From: Muriicola marianensis
GTDB taxonomy: Bacteria; Bacteroidota; Bacteroidia; Flavobacteriales; Flavobacteriaceae
DNA: 64,000 nucleotides
Assembly: GCF_014638095.1 (NCBI RefSeq)
Contig: NZ_BMFH01000001.1
Location: forward strand, 1-64,000
Reading direction: 5' to 3'
Below, in pieces: positions 16,535-25,336 of the stretch. A program made the translations under genes and the position numbers. Each line of letters begins with the position of its first letter. Position 1 is the first letter of the stretch. Below the pieces are notes generated by a model. It saw only the letters and a list, made by a program, of their open reading frames with translations. It was not told the DNA's origin and did no database searches.

Positions 16535-17064
16535 TAGAACTAAAAGGGAAAAAGGTGGTGCTGCGTGCCCTGGAGCCGGAGGATCTTGATTTTCTGTACC
16601 TCCTTGAAAACGATACGCGGCTATGGGAGGTCAGCGGCACACAGCAGCCGTATTCCAGACATGTACTGAAGCAGTATCTGGAAAATGCCCATCGAGACAT
16701 TTACGAAGTCAAACAATTGAGGATGGCCATCTGCAATTTGGGCGGCGACCTTTTAGGACTCATCGACCTGTTCGATTTTGATCCCAAGCACCTTCGTGTG
16801 GGACTTGGGCTGGTCATCTTGGCAGAGGAGGACCGCAATAAGGGAATGGGGGCCGAGGCGGTAGAACTCATCACCGATTACGCCTTTAATGCACTTAATG
16901 TCAGGCAGGTATATGCCCATGTGCTGGAGAACAACGATGCCAGTATGAGATTATTTGAAAAATCCGGATACGTTAAAACGGCCACCAAAAAGGACTGGGT
17001 CCGGTGGCAAGGAGCATTTAAGGATCAATTCCTGTATCAAAAATTCAACCCATCATGTATATAA
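16531..17064 (+). CDS. RimJ/RimL-type N-acetyltransferase
   Basis: The 177-residue protein has the GNAT cofactor loop EEDRNKGMGAEAVEL and the C-terminal NNDASMRLFEKSGY, typical of the RimJ/RimL branch that acetylates protein N-termini or polyamines such as spermidine. The start overlaps the dapF stop by 4 bp and its end overlaps mltG by 10 bp, so translation is coupled on both sides. The substrate is unknown. Confidence 0.85.
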   Translation: MIELKGKKVVLRALEPEDLDFLYLLENDTRLWEVSGTQQPYSRHVLKQYLENAHRDIYEVKQLRMAICNLGGDLLGLIDLFDFDPKHLRVGLGLVILAEEDRNKGMGAEAVELITDYAFNALNVRQVYAHVLENNDASMRLFEKSGYVKTATKKDWVRWQGAFKDQFLYQKFNPSCI

Positions 17065-18092
17065 AAAGGATCGTACTGGCCATTTTACTCCTGGGAATTC
17101 TGGGAGGTGGGATTTTCGTTTATCATGTATATACGACCTTTTTTTCACCAAACACTGCCTTTGAGAACAAAGAGGCATACGTCTACATACCGTCAGACGC
17201 TGATATGATCGAATTGCAGCAGCTCCTGCAACCCCTGTTAAGGGATGTGGATGCCTTCCGTGCAGTAGCAGATCGAAAACAGTACAGTGTCAAAGGGGGG
17301 AAGTACGTCCTCAGGAAGGGGATGAACAATAATGAGATCGTGAATACACTTCGCAGTGGCAATACCCCGGTGAAGGTTTCTTTTAACAACCAGGAATCCC
17401 TGCCTTTCCTGGCCGGGAGGATCTCCATGCAGATCGAGGCAGACAGCCTTTCCCTCCTTGAAGCATTCACGGATAAGGAGTTTCTCAGGCAACGCGACCT
17501 CAATGAGGATACCAGTTTGGGATTGTATATCCCAAACACCTATGAATTCTTCTGGAACTCCTCTGCTCAGGATTTCAGGGATCGAATGGTAAGGGAATAC
17601 GATCGGTTCTGGAATGATGATCGCCTTCAAAAAGCTAAAGCTATTGGTTTTAGCCCACTGGAGGTTATCTCACTGGCTTCCGTAGTCCAGAAAGAAAGTG
17701 CGAAAGTGGATGAAAGACCCAGGATTGCCGGTGTTTATCTAAACAGGATAAGACGGGGCATGGCCCTGCAGGCCGATCCCACCGTGATATTTGCGCTGAA
17801 AAAAGAATTGAATAACTTCGATACGATCATCCGTAGGGTGCTCTACAGAGACCTGACCATCGATTCCCCATACAATACGTATCGCTATCCCGGTATACCC
17901 CCGGGTCCCATCACCATGCCCGATATCTCATCAATTGATGCGGTCCTGAATGCTGAAGACCACCAATACTTCTACTTTGTGGCCGATGTTGAGAACTTTG
18001 GCTATCACAAATTCGCAGAAAATCTTGCGCAACACAACCGCAATAAAGCGCAATACGTCCGTTGGATAAATAGCCAAAATATTAACAGATAA
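17055..18092 (+). CDS. mltG: Endolytic murein transglycosylase
   Basis: The 345-residue protein (YceG-like) has one N-terminal membrane helix (5-27), a LysM-like region and a catalytic domain with the glutamate E214 in SVVQKESAKVDE, followed by AGVYLNRIRRGM and LQADPTVIF as in E. coli MltG. It cuts nascent peptidoglycan glycan strands and so sets their length. Being in one operon with dapF places two steps of peptidoglycan metabolism together. Confidence 0.93.
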   Translation: MYIKRIVLAILLLGILGGGIFVYHVYTTFFSPNTAFENKEAYVYIPSDADMIELQQLLQPLLRDVDAFRAVADRKQYSVKGGKYVLRKGMNNNEIVNTLRSGNTPVKVSFNNQESLPFLAGRISMQIEADSLSLLEAFTDKEFLRQRDLNEDTSLGLYIPNTYEFFWNSSAQDFRDRMVREYDRFWNDDRLQKAKAIGFSPLEVISLASVVQKESAKVDERPRIAGVYLNRIRRGMALQADPTVIFALKKELNNFDTIIRRVLYRDLTIDSPYNTYRYPGIPPGPITMPDISSIDAVLNAEDHQYFYFVADVENFGYHKFAENLAQHNRNKAQYVRWINSQNINR

Positions 18093-18177
18093 GCATTTTA
18101 TCGGTTAAAATTTACGCTTAGTCCTAAAAATATCACAAAACTCTGGAAATCATAGGGCTGTAAGAAAAAAGCTGCTA

Positions 18178-18185
18178 TATCTTTG
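18178..18185 (+). promoter_or_regulatory. -7 promoter box of the 18243 gene
   Basis: TATCTTTG is a perfect match to TAnnTTTG. Transcription should begin near 18189, leaving a leader of about 54 nt that contains the palindrome at 18204-18219. No convincing -33 element is seen. Confidence 0.6.
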
Positions 18186-18203
18186 CTTTGTGAAATTTAA
18201 GCA

Positions 18204-18219
18204 AGTCCCCTAGGGGACT
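18204..18219. promoter_or_regulatory. Perfect 16-bp palindrome in a leader
   Basis: AGTCCCCTAGGGGACT is fully self-complementary. It lies about 15 nt after the predicted transcription start and 23 nt before the ATG at 18243. It could be an operator for a dimeric regulator or, in RNA, a dimerisation or attenuation element. It is not followed by a T-run and so is not a normal terminator. Confidence 0.6.
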
Positions 18220-18242
18220 GTCAGTCTTAAGAAAACACATCT

Positions 18243-18875
18243 ATGAGAAAGTGGATATCGTTAAGTTGTCCTCTTATCATGATTTTAATTTTAACGAGTT
18301 TTGGGACCTCACCAAATATCCTGGTACAGGTGCCGGAATCGCTTAGAGTTAAAGAACCTACGCCGGTTCTGTTCCCCAAAGACAGGACCATTATGCAGTC
18401 TGCAATGGTTGTACCGCCCTTTCTGGGCAGTTCCTTTGTAGGTTTTAAGGAGGCGCTTGCTTTCAAAGAATCACAAGGAGATTATTTCACCATCAACACC
18501 TTGGGTTATCTGGGAAAATATCAGTTCGGAGTAGGAACTCTCCAATTGATGGGCGTGTACAATGCCACCAAATTTCTGAATGACCCTACCCTGCAGGAAA
18601 AAGTTTTCAGAACCAATTTGGCCCGGAATAAGTGGATCCTCCGGAAAGACATTCAGAGGTTCTCCGGCAAAAGGATCAAGGGTATTGAGATCACGGAGTC
18701 CGGAATCCTCGCTGCCGCTCACCTGGCAGGCCCTGGCAATGTCAAGAAATTCCTTAGATCCTATGGGGAATGGGATGTTGAAGATGCTTACGGCACTTCT
18801 ATTTTTCATTACCTGGAGCAATTCTCGGGCTACGATGTATCATCTATCAAAGCAGTAAGAAACCCAAGAATTTAA
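18243..18875 (+). CDS. Secreted lysozyme-like protein, possible murein hydrolase
   Basis: The 210-residue protein has a signal peptide (1-22). The middle part, FKEALAFKESQGDY followed by NTLGYLGKYQFGVGTL, resembles the start of lysozyme/transglycosylase folds, with E78 in KESQGDY as a candidate catalytic residue. Later AAAHLAGPGNVKKFL fits the same fold. Flavobacterial relatives are often called LysM peptidoglycan-binding proteins, but no LysM repeat is visible. Its position behind mltG fits a cell-wall role. Confidence 0.6.
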   Translation: MRKWISLSCPLIMILILTSFGTSPNILVQVPESLRVKEPTPVLFPKDRTIMQSAMVVPPFLGSSFVGFKEALAFKESQGDYFTINTLGYLGKYQFGVGTLQLMGVYNATKFLNDPTLQEKVFRTNLARNKWILRKDIQRFSGKRIKGIEITESGILAAAHLAGPGNVKKFLRSYGEWDVEDAYGTSIFHYLEQFSGYDVSSIKAVRNPRI

Positions 18876-18910
18876 GAGAGCATAAACGGTTTACAAAACC
18901 CGCTTTAAAT

Positions 18911-19639
18911 TCACTGTGCGAGAAACAGGAATATAGCGGGTTTCTTGTGTAATTCTGGTGTTGATGTTTTGCTCCATTCCTCAACCGTCATTGTCTTTAT
19001 GAATTCACCCTCCAATGTAATATCTGCTGCTATGCACAAAAGGGTGGAGGGAGCCAGGGTTTTTACCAGGTCCTCGTACAGTTTGTCATTCCGGTAAGGG
19101 GTTTCTATAAACAGTTGAGTCTGATTCTTTTGGCGAGAGTCCTTCTCCATGGCTTTTAACGCTCTCTTTTTGTCCTGCGTATCTATGGGTAAATACCCGT
19201 GAAAACTGAAATTCTGGCCATTCAGTCCACTGGCCATAAGGGCGAGAATAAGGGAAGAGGGACCGACCAGGGGGACTACCTTTATATTTTTCTGATGAGC
19301 CAGTCTGACCACTTCGGCACCCGGGTCTGCCACAGCCGGACTCCCGGCTTCTGACAGTATTCCGACGTTAAAGCCCTGTAAACAGGGATCCAGGAATGAA
19401 GGGATAAGTTCCGGTTCGGTAAACTTATTCAGTTGTTCTATATGAAGGGAGGGTTGTGATTTCCGGGGGGCGATGTTTTTTATAAAATGGCGGGCCGTTT
19501 TCTCATTTTCCACGATATAGTGATCTATCTCTTCAATGGCTTGTTTGATCGATATAGGAAGGACCTCTAGGGGAGCCGTATCCCCCAGTGTAGTTGGTAT
19601 CAGGTAAAGTCTTCCTTTTGGAATTTGAGGGTCGTTCAT
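18911..19639 (-). CDS. RsmI-like SAM-dependent methyltransferase
   Basis: The 242-residue protein belongs to the tetrapyrrole-methylase fold: LYLIPTTLGD at the N-terminus, GILSEAGSPAVADPG and VVPLVGPSSLILALMASG match RsmI, which 2'-O-methylates 16S rRNA cytidine 1402. It is shorter than normal RsmI (about 280 residues), and the N-terminal motif is LIPTTLGD instead of VATPIGNL, so its target may differ. It is the last gene of the dnaA operon, 9 bp after the phosphatase. Confidence 0.8.
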   Translation of the reverse strand: MNDPQIPKGRLYLIPTTLGDTAPLEVLPISIKQAIEEIDHYIVENEKTARHFIKNIAPRKSQPSLHIEQLNKFTEPELIPSFLDPCLQGFNVGILSEAGSPAVADPGAEVVRLAHQKNIKVVPLVGPSSLILALMASGLNGQNFSFHGYLPIDTQDKKRALKAMEKDSRQKNQTQLFIETPYRNDKLYEDLVKTLAPSTLLCIAADITLEGEFIKTMTVEEWSKTSTPELHKKPAIFLFLAQ

Positions 19640-19648
19640 TACTTACTT

Positions 19649-20098
19649 CTATAGTTCCTCTATCAAGCGCTCACATGCCTCATCGATCAGCCTGAAAACA
19701 GTTTCAAATCCGTCATCACCTCCGTAATAAGGGTCGGGTACCTCTTGTGGCACTGAATTTGTGCACTCCAGGAGTAAACGAACTTTTCCCCTCTGGGCTT
19801 CGTTTTCCGCCATGGCGTAGACATCCCTGTAATTTGCCCTGTCCATGACCAGTATGTGATCAAAACGATCAAAATCGGCCCTGCTAAATCTGCGGCAGCG
19901 TTGGGTGCTGATATCGATATTGTATTTTTTCGCGACAGCTACAGACCTCGGATCCGGAGGGTTCCCCACGTGATAACCTGCGGTACCTGCAGAATCTACC
20001 TCGATACGTGCCGGGTCTACCTTGGATTTGAGTATACCTTCTGCTAATGGAGATCTGCAAATATTTCCCAGACATACCATGAGCACCCTTGTTTTCAT
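19649..20098 (-). CDS. Low-molecular-weight protein tyrosine phosphatase
   Basis: The 149-residue enzyme has the phosphate loop CLGNICRS (C-x5-R-S) at residues 9-16 and the general-acid motif DPYYGG near 117. Such enzymes act on phosphotyrosine, often on polysaccharide-export kinases, and some on arginine phosphate. It lies 5 bp downstream of dnaA, so it is in the same transcript. No tyrosine kinase is seen in the window. Confidence 0.92.
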   Translation of the reverse strand: MKTRVLMVCLGNICRSPLAEGILKSKVDPARIEVDSAGTAGYHVGNPPDPRSVAVAKKYNIDISTQRCRRFSRADFDRFDHILVMDRANYRDVYAMAENEAQRGKVRLLLECTNSVPQEVPDPYYGGDDGFETVFRLIDEACERLIEEL

Positions 20099-20103
20099 AC
20101 GGT

Positions 20104-21528
20104 TCAGGAGAACTTCTTGGTCAGGTCATCAATGTATTTCCTGAATTGTTTATCAGTTTCCGCCAGGTTGTCTACTGTTTTACAAGCATGGAGTACCGTG
20201 GCGTGATCCCTTTTTCCTATTTGGGAACCTATACTGGCAAGAGAAGCCTTGGTGAATTTCTTGGCAAAGAACATGGCGAGTTGCCTGGCCTGGACGATAT
20301 GCCTTTTGCGGGTCTTGGACTGAAGGGTGGCCACGTCCATTTCGAAGTAATCGGAAACCACTTTCTGGATGTAATCTATTGATACCTCCCTCTTGGTATT
20401 CTTGACGAATTTCTCCACCACCTGCTGAGCCAGTTCAAGGGTCACTTCCCTTTTGTTGAAGGACGACTGGGCGATCAGCGAGATAATGGCACCTTCCAAT
20501 TCCCTGATATTGGTCTTGATGTGTTTTGCGACGTATTCAACGATCTCATCCGGCATTTCTACCCCATCGCGGTAAAGCTTGTTCTTTAAGATGGATATAC
20601 GGGTTTCGTAATCGGGGTTTTGCAATTCTGCAGAAAGTCCCCATTTGAAACGGGATAGCAAACGTTGCTCGATATCCTGCATATCAACGGGCGCCTTGTC
20701 AGAGGTAAGGATCACCTGTTTTCCGTTCTGATGCAGATGGTTGAAAATATGGAAGAACACATCCTGAGTCCCTGATTTTCCTGAAAAGAATTGGACATCA
20801 TCTATGATCAGCACATCTATCAGTTGGTAGAAGTGTATGAAATCATTCCGTGTATTCTTTTTGACAGACTCAATATACTGTTGTGTAAATTTCTCAGCCG
20901 AAATATACAGTACGGTGCGTTCAGGGTACTTGTCTTTGATATCAACCCCAATGGCATGGGCGAGATGCGTTTTGCCAAGCCCGACCCCGCCGAAAATGAG
21001 CAGGGGATTGAAAGAGGTCCCTCCGGGTTTATTCGCTACGGCCATCCCGGCAGATCGCGCGAGACGGTTTGAATCACCTTCCAGGAAATTGTCAAAATTG
21101 TAGTTGGGATTCAGCTGGGATTCAATCTTGATATTGCGTATCCCCGGGATCACAAAGGGATTTTTGAGTTCCGGGTTCTTCGACTTAACAGGCACATCCA
21201 TCTCCTGGGCACTTACATTGCCCCGGTTGGCGCTTGGAATGCGTTCGGTGAAAGGCTCCTTGTTACCATAGGTGTTCTCCATCTTGATGATATAGACCAG
21301 CTTGGCCTGTTCACCCAATTCCTTGGTAAGTGCCACTTTCAGCAACTTCACATAATGCTCCTCCAGCCATTCGTAGAAGAATTTGCTGGGAACCTGTATG
21401 CTCAGAGATTTTTCGGAAAGTTTTACCGGCTTAATCGGTTCGAACCATGTTTTGAATGCCTGCGGTTGGATGTTATCTTTGATAAATGCCAAACAATTGT
21501 TCCATACGGAATTAGCAGTTACACTCAT
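20104..21528 (-). CDS. dnaA: Chromosomal replication initiator DnaA
   Basis: The 474-residue protein has domain I (1-80), the AAA+ domain with Walker A GGVGLGKTHLAHA and Walker B LIIDDVQF, and the DNA-binding domain IV with SIGSQIGKRDHATVLHA. The ATG at 21528 was chosen because the family begins with the SVWNNCLAFIKDNI block; the frame continues to 21576 but that part is not conserved. No cluster of DnaA boxes was found next to the gene. Confidence 0.96.
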   Translation of the reverse strand: MSVTANSVWNNCLAFIKDNIQPQAFKTWFEPIKPVKLSEKSLSIQVPSKFFYEWLEEHYVKLLKVALTKELGEQAKLVYIIKMENTYGNKEPFTERIPSANRGNVSAQEMDVPVKSKNPELKNPFVIPGIRNIKIESQLNPNYNFDNFLEGDSNRLARSAGMAVANKPGGTSFNPLLIFGGVGLGKTHLAHAIGVDIKDKYPERTVLYISAEKFTQQYIESVKKNTRNDFIHFYQLIDVLIIDDVQFFSGKSGTQDVFFHIFNHLHQNGKQVILTSDKAPVDMQDIEQRLLSRFKWGLSAELQNPDYETRISILKNKLYRDGVEMPDEIVEYVAKHIKTNIRELEGAIISLIAQSSFNKREVTLELAQQVVEKFVKNTKREVSIDYIQKVVSDYFEMDVATLQSKTRKRHIVQARQLAMFFAKKFTKASLASIGSQIGKRDHATVLHACKTVDNLAETDKQFRKYIDDLTKKFS

Positions 21529-21728
21529 TGTAAAAAAACTCTCTTTGTCGGTTAGTGATTCAAGCCAGTTGGTCAAAAGCAGAGCGGAAAATCTGCCTTC
21601 TTGAGTGAGACAAATATGTGAACAAAAAAGCTAAAAAAAAAATGATTTGAGGTTGAATTTATCCTTTTTTTTTCTCATGTTCCAGGTCGATTTCACCCAG
21701 TCTTAAATATAGCCTTTTTAACCGATAA

Positions 21729-22133
21729 ATGGGGCATCAAAACAAATTTTCTTTCAGAGTAAGATACGGAGAAACAGACCAGATGGGAGTGGTCTACCAC
21801 GGCAATTACGCCCAGTACCTGGAGATGGGTCGGGTAGAGTGGTTGCGCTCCCTTGGATTTTCCTACAAACAGATGGAAAAAGACGGGATCATGCTGCCTG
21901 TAATTTCTCTACAAATGCATTTCAGAAAATCTGCCACTTATGACGACCTGCTCACTGTGGTCACAAAACTTACCAAAACCCCGGTCGTCAAGATAGAGTT
22001 CGACTATGAGATCAGGAACGAAAAGGACGAACTGCTGGTCACTGCGAACACTGTCCTTGCCTTTATGGATATGCGTACCTCAAAACCGGTCAAATGTCCG
22101 CCGGCCATCCTGGAGAAGTTGAATTCAGTATAA
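21729..22133 (+). CDS. Acyl-CoA thioesterase, YbgC family
   Basis: The 134-residue hotdog-fold protein has the family motif RYGETDQMGVVYHGNY with the catalytic aspartate, followed by YLEMGRVEWLR. Family members hydrolyse short-chain or aromatic acyl-CoA thioesters, and in many bacteria YbgC works near the cell envelope. It is divergent from dnaA with 200 bp between the starts, a stretch that is A/T-rich and holds no recognised gene. Confidence 0.88.
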   Translation: MGHQNKFSFRVRYGETDQMGVVYHGNYAQYLEMGRVEWLRSLGFSYKQMEKDGIMLPVISLQMHFRKSATYDDLLTVVTKLTKTPVVKIEFDYEIRNEKDELLVTANTVLAFMDMRTSKPVKCPPAILEKLNSV

Positions 22134-22149
22134 CTTCACCGCACGGTAG

Positions 22150-22764
22150 CTATTTACTTCGAGAATGCCTCACCTCAACACCGGGAATATTCCTGAATTG
22201 TCGCAGGGCCTTGTCAAACCGACTGATCGGAACATCCAGGGTATAACCAGCCCTCAGTCCATTTTCTTCCGACCTGATCCCGATCTGATTACGTTTTATC
22301 AATTGCATCACCTTGTGTACATGTTCGTAATCGAATTGTATGAACACCTCCGTCATGATGGTTCTGGTAATGATCTTTCCCTCCTCCAGAGTAAGACGGG
22401 CGGTTGCGCCATAGGCCGAGATGAGTCCGCCCACCCCCAGTTTGGTTCCTCCGAAATAACGCACGACTGCAAGGAGGATATCAGTGAGCTCGAAAGCCTG
22501 AATTTGTCCGAAGATGGGCATACCAGCTGAGTTTTTTGGTTCACCATCGTCATTAACTCGCCATATTTTCTGGTTTGCGCCTAATTGCCAGGCATAGCAT
22601 ATATGGTTAGCCTTTCCGTGTTCCTGTTTCAAACGGGTTAGGATCTCGGCTATTTCAGTTTCATCAGAGACAGGAAAGGCGTAACCCATGAACTTGCTCT
22701 TTTTCTCCTTTAGGATTACGCCTTCTATGGGTGCTGCTAATGTTCTGTATTGATGTATGTCCAT
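22150..22764 (-). CDS. YigZ/IMPACT family protein
   Basis: The 204-residue protein matches the YigZ (UPF0029) family: KSKFMGYAFPVSDE, GKANHICYAWQLG, DDGEPKNSAGMPIFGQI and VVRYFGGTKLGVGGLISAYG. Its fold is related to ribosomal S5 and elongation-factor domains, and the eukaryotic relative IMPACT modulates translation control. Its bacterial role is not settled. It is the last gene of the ribD operon, 10 bp after the EamA transporter. Confidence 0.88.
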   Translation of the reverse strand: MDIHQYRTLAAPIEGVILKEKKSKFMGYAFPVSDETEIAEILTRLKQEHGKANHICYAWQLGANQKIWRVNDDGEPKNSAGMPIFGQIQAFELTDILLAVVRYFGGTKLGVGGLISAYGATARLTLEEGKIITRTIMTEVFIQFDYEHVHKVMQLIKRNQIGIRSEENGLRAGYTLDVPISRFDKALRQFRNIPGVEVRHSRSK

Positions 22765-22774
22765 ATGTTATTGC

Positions 22775-23638
22775 TCAAAAGGCTGCGACCAAAATGATGC
22801 TCAATACGGCCAGTCCGATCCCAACCCAGTTCCTCCCGCTGAGCTTTTCCTTGAACAGGATGATCCCCAGGAGGGTAGAGAACATTACGATGGCGACATT
22901 GTTGATCGTGAATACAGAAGCGCTGTTCAGCACTTCATTTTGAAGGGCACGAAGAAGGAAATAGATCGAAAAGAAATTGGGGACACCCAGGGCGATCCCG
23001 CCCAGGATACTGCGGGGAGCTATCACTATCTTTTCACGTGTAGCCCGAAAAGAGATGTAAATAAGCCCGCAGCAAGCGGCACTGGCAAATACCGTAGAGG
23101 AGAACAGGGGGAATTCTCCCGCAGATAATACATTTTGTTCGAAGTACTGTATGCTGGCATCAATGATCCCGGAACCGAGAAAAACCAGGGCAGGGAGATA
23201 GAGCAAACGCCTGTTAAAGGGAAGGTGTTTATTTTTAAGAGAGCTGAAATAGACCGCAAAGAGTGCAAGGATCACTCCGGCCATTTTCAGCATCCCCATC
23301 TCTTCTCCGTAAATGAGGACTCCCAGCACAACCGGTATGGTCAGGGACATTTTTGTAGCCACTGAGGCCACGGAAACCCCTAGTACTTGAGAGGTTCGGG
23401 CCATGAGGTTGAAGATGATGATGAACAGCACACCCATGAGCACGGTTCCCGGGAACCAGCTGTAAGAGGGGATCAGGGTGATATCCGGGAAGTCTTCCAT
23501 CAAAGTGAAGCCTACCAGGCAAGCAGTCATATAATTAAAGATGATCGCATAGAGGGTCTGTACCTGAAATCGGGGATACAGCTTAAAGATCACAAAGATC
23601 AAACTGGAACACAGAATGCTGAGGGCGAGATCTGTCAT
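22775..23638 (-). CDS. DMT-family (EamA) transporter
   Basis: The 287-residue protein has about ten membrane helices in two repeats, as in drug/metabolite transporters of the EamA type. The substrate is unknown. Its start overlaps the end of the HAD hydrolase gene by 4 bp. Being in one operon with ribD makes a flavin-related cargo conceivable but unproven. Confidence 0.8.
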   Translation of the reverse strand: MTDLALSILCSSLIFVIFKLYPRFQVQTLYAIIFNYMTACLVGFTLMEDFPDITLIPSYSWFPGTVLMGVLFIIIFNLMARTSQVLGVSVASVATKMSLTIPVVLGVLIYGEEMGMLKMAGVILALFAVYFSSLKNKHLPFNRRLLYLPALVFLGSGIIDASIQYFEQNVLSAGEFPLFSSTVFASAACCGLIYISFRATREKIVIAPRSILGGIALGVPNFFSIYFLLRALQNEVLNSASVFTINNVAIVMFSTLLGIILFKEKLSGRNWVGIGLAVLSIILVAAF

Positions 23639-24243
23639 CCGGATACTTTTTTAAACAGATCGATTACCTCTTCCGTCCCTACTTTCAGATGCCAGGTCCT
23701 GAAACCCAGGCGCGCCGCACTTTCTATGTGTTCGAGGGTGTCATCTATAAAGAGCGTCTCAGAGGTAACAAGTGCATTCTGTTCCTTTATCATTTTAAAT
23801 ACTTCGGGCTCCGGTTTGCGCATCCCGATCTCGTGAGAGAGGTAAAACCTCTCAAAACAAGACGCAAATACAGAGTACCTCTCTTCACCCATCTTCTCCT
23901 TTACTTTTTCTATGTGAAGGCTATTGGTATTACTAAGCAGGAACAATCGATAGTTGTCCCGGGATGCCAGATCCCGGATGAAATCCAAGCGATACTCCGG
24001 GAAGTCAAGGATGATCGCATTCCATGCCTTCACGAGCTCCTCTTTCTCTAAACCCGGGAAGTAATTCATAGCCCTGGTGGTGAATTCATCGGTGGCGATC
24101 AGGCCCTTTTCATATTGAAAGATCAGCGGGTACAACTCTGCACTGATCTCTGTATAACCCGCTTCACCCAGCTTTCTGAGCGTAGCCTCTTTATCGAGGT
24201 TGATAAAGACATCACCGAAGTCGAATAGCAGGTTCTTAATCAT
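23635..24243 (-). CDS. HAD family hydrolase
   Basis: The 202-residue protein shows the HAD motifs: LLFDFGDVFINLD with the nucleophile aspartate, LLSNTN for motif II, and LFIDDTLEHIESAARLG for motif IV. It resembles small phosphatases of the YihX group, which act on sugar phosphates. In this operon it could be the missing phosphatase that removes the phosphate between the RibD and RibH steps of riboflavin synthesis, an inference from its 8-bp overlap with ribD. Confidence 0.85.
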   Translation of the reverse strand: MIKNLLFDFGDVFINLDKEATLRKLGEAGYTEISAELYPLIFQYEKGLIATDEFTTRAMNYFPGLEKEELVKAWNAIILDFPEYRLDFIRDLASRDNYRLFLLSNTNSLHIEKVKEKMGEERYSVFASCFERFYLSHEIGMRKPEPEVFKMIKEQNALVTSETLFIDDTLEHIESAARLGFRTWHLKVGTEEVIDLFKKVSG

Positions 24244-25288
24244 TTCTAAGGATCCTTAAGAGATCATTCCCGATCTGTTCTCTGCTTAGCTCTTTACCTT
24301 TAATAGCAGGAGCTTTAAGTCCGCTCCCTAGTGATCCAGGACCTTTAAAAATACGGGCCTCATCCCAAAGCCCGGCCTCGATGAAAGATTTAAGAGTTTT
24401 GGCCCCACCCTCGACGATTACGCTTTGGACCTGGCGATCGTAAAGCCGATTGCAGATCTGCTTCGGCAGGTTTTCTGAGAAATCGAGGGTCGAATACTCA
24501 ACTCCAGGGGTAGTTTCGGGACCCGGCCCCTCTTCTGTCAGGATCAGGGTTTTCGCTTTATTGTCATAGATATGGTAGTTCCCGGGGATCTTCAATTTTC
24601 TGTCGATCACCACCCGCAGGGGGGCTTTGCCTACCCAGGTTCTAGGGGTGAGTTCCGGATTGTCCATCATGGCGGTAGTTGTGCCCACAAGGATGGCCTG
24701 TTCTTCTGTTCGCCACTGATGAACCATCTGACGGGAGTAACGGTTTGTGATCCAGTAAGGCTTTGGCTCCTTTTCACGAATGTCGGATTTCGGGGCGATA
24801 TAGCCATCCGCACTTTCTGCCCATTTAAGAAGTACATATGGGCGACCCTTCTCCTGGAAGGTAAGGAATCGCCTGTGGTCCTCCCGGCATTCCATTTCAA
24901 GTACAGGACAGGTTACTTCTACTCCGGCAGCCAGCAATTTCTCAATTCCTTTGCCGTCCACTTTATCATGCGGGTCCCTGAGCCCTATGACTACACGGGG
25001 TATTCCGTGGCTGATGATCAGGTCTGCACATGGAGGGGTCTTGCCATAGTGCGAACAGGGTTCCAGGCTAACGTAGAGCGTAGCTTTTTTAAGCTGTTTC
25101 TTATCAGATACTGCGTGGATGGCATTGACCTCCGCATGAGGGCCTCCATAGGGACTGGTAAACCCCTCTCCGATGATCTGGTCATCAACGGTGATCACAC
25201 ACCCCACCATGGGATTGGGAGCTGCGGTTCCCAGCCCGTTTTTAGCCAGTTCTATACACCTGAGAATATATTTTTCGTGTATCTTCAC
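24236..25288 (-). CDS. ribD: Bifunctional riboflavin biosynthesis deaminase/reductase
   Basis: The 350-residue enzyme carries out deamination and then reduction of the pyrimidine intermediate in riboflavin synthesis. The N-terminal deaminase has HAEVNAI and PCSHYGKTPPCADLI for zinc; the C-terminal reductase has TTAMMDNPELTPR and VIVEGGAKTLKSFIEAG. Translation starts with GTG at 25288. A perfect -7 box TATTTTTG ends 4 nt before it. The gene leads a four-gene operon with HAD, EamA and YigZ. Confidence 0.93.
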   Translation of the reverse strand: MKIHEKYILRCIELAKNGLGTAAPNPMVGCVITVDDQIIGEGFTSPYGGPHAEVNAIHAVSDKKQLKKATLYVSLEPCSHYGKTPPCADLIISHGIPRVVIGLRDPHDKVDGKGIEKLLAAGVEVTCPVLEMECREDHRRFLTFQEKGRPYVLLKWAESADGYIAPKSDIREKEPKPYWITNRYSRQMVHQWRTEEQAILVGTTTAMMDNPELTPRTWVGKAPLRVVIDRKLKIPGNYHIYDNKAKTLILTEEGPGPETTPGVEYSTLDFSENLPKQICNRLYDRQVQSVIVEGGAKTLKSFIEAGLWDEARIFKGPGSLGSGLKAPAIKGKELSREQIGNDLLRILRND

Positions 25289-25292
25289 CCAG

Positions 25293-25300
25293 CAAAAATA
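25293..25300 (-). promoter_or_regulatory. -7 promoter box of ribD operon
   Basis: The minus strand reads TATTTTTG, a perfect TAnnTTTG box, followed by CTGG and the GTG start of ribD. The mRNA should therefore have a leader of zero to a few bases. No FMN riboswitch can fit between this promoter and the gene. Confidence 0.6.
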
Positions 25301-25336
25301 GGATTAAAAAAGCGAATCGGAATGCGTCCGTAAAAG

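Noticed and set aside
21529-21728. Replication origin next to dnaA
   Set aside because: The stretch is A/T-rich, but only one partial DnaA-box-like TTTATCC is seen; no cluster of TTATCCACA-type sites is present.
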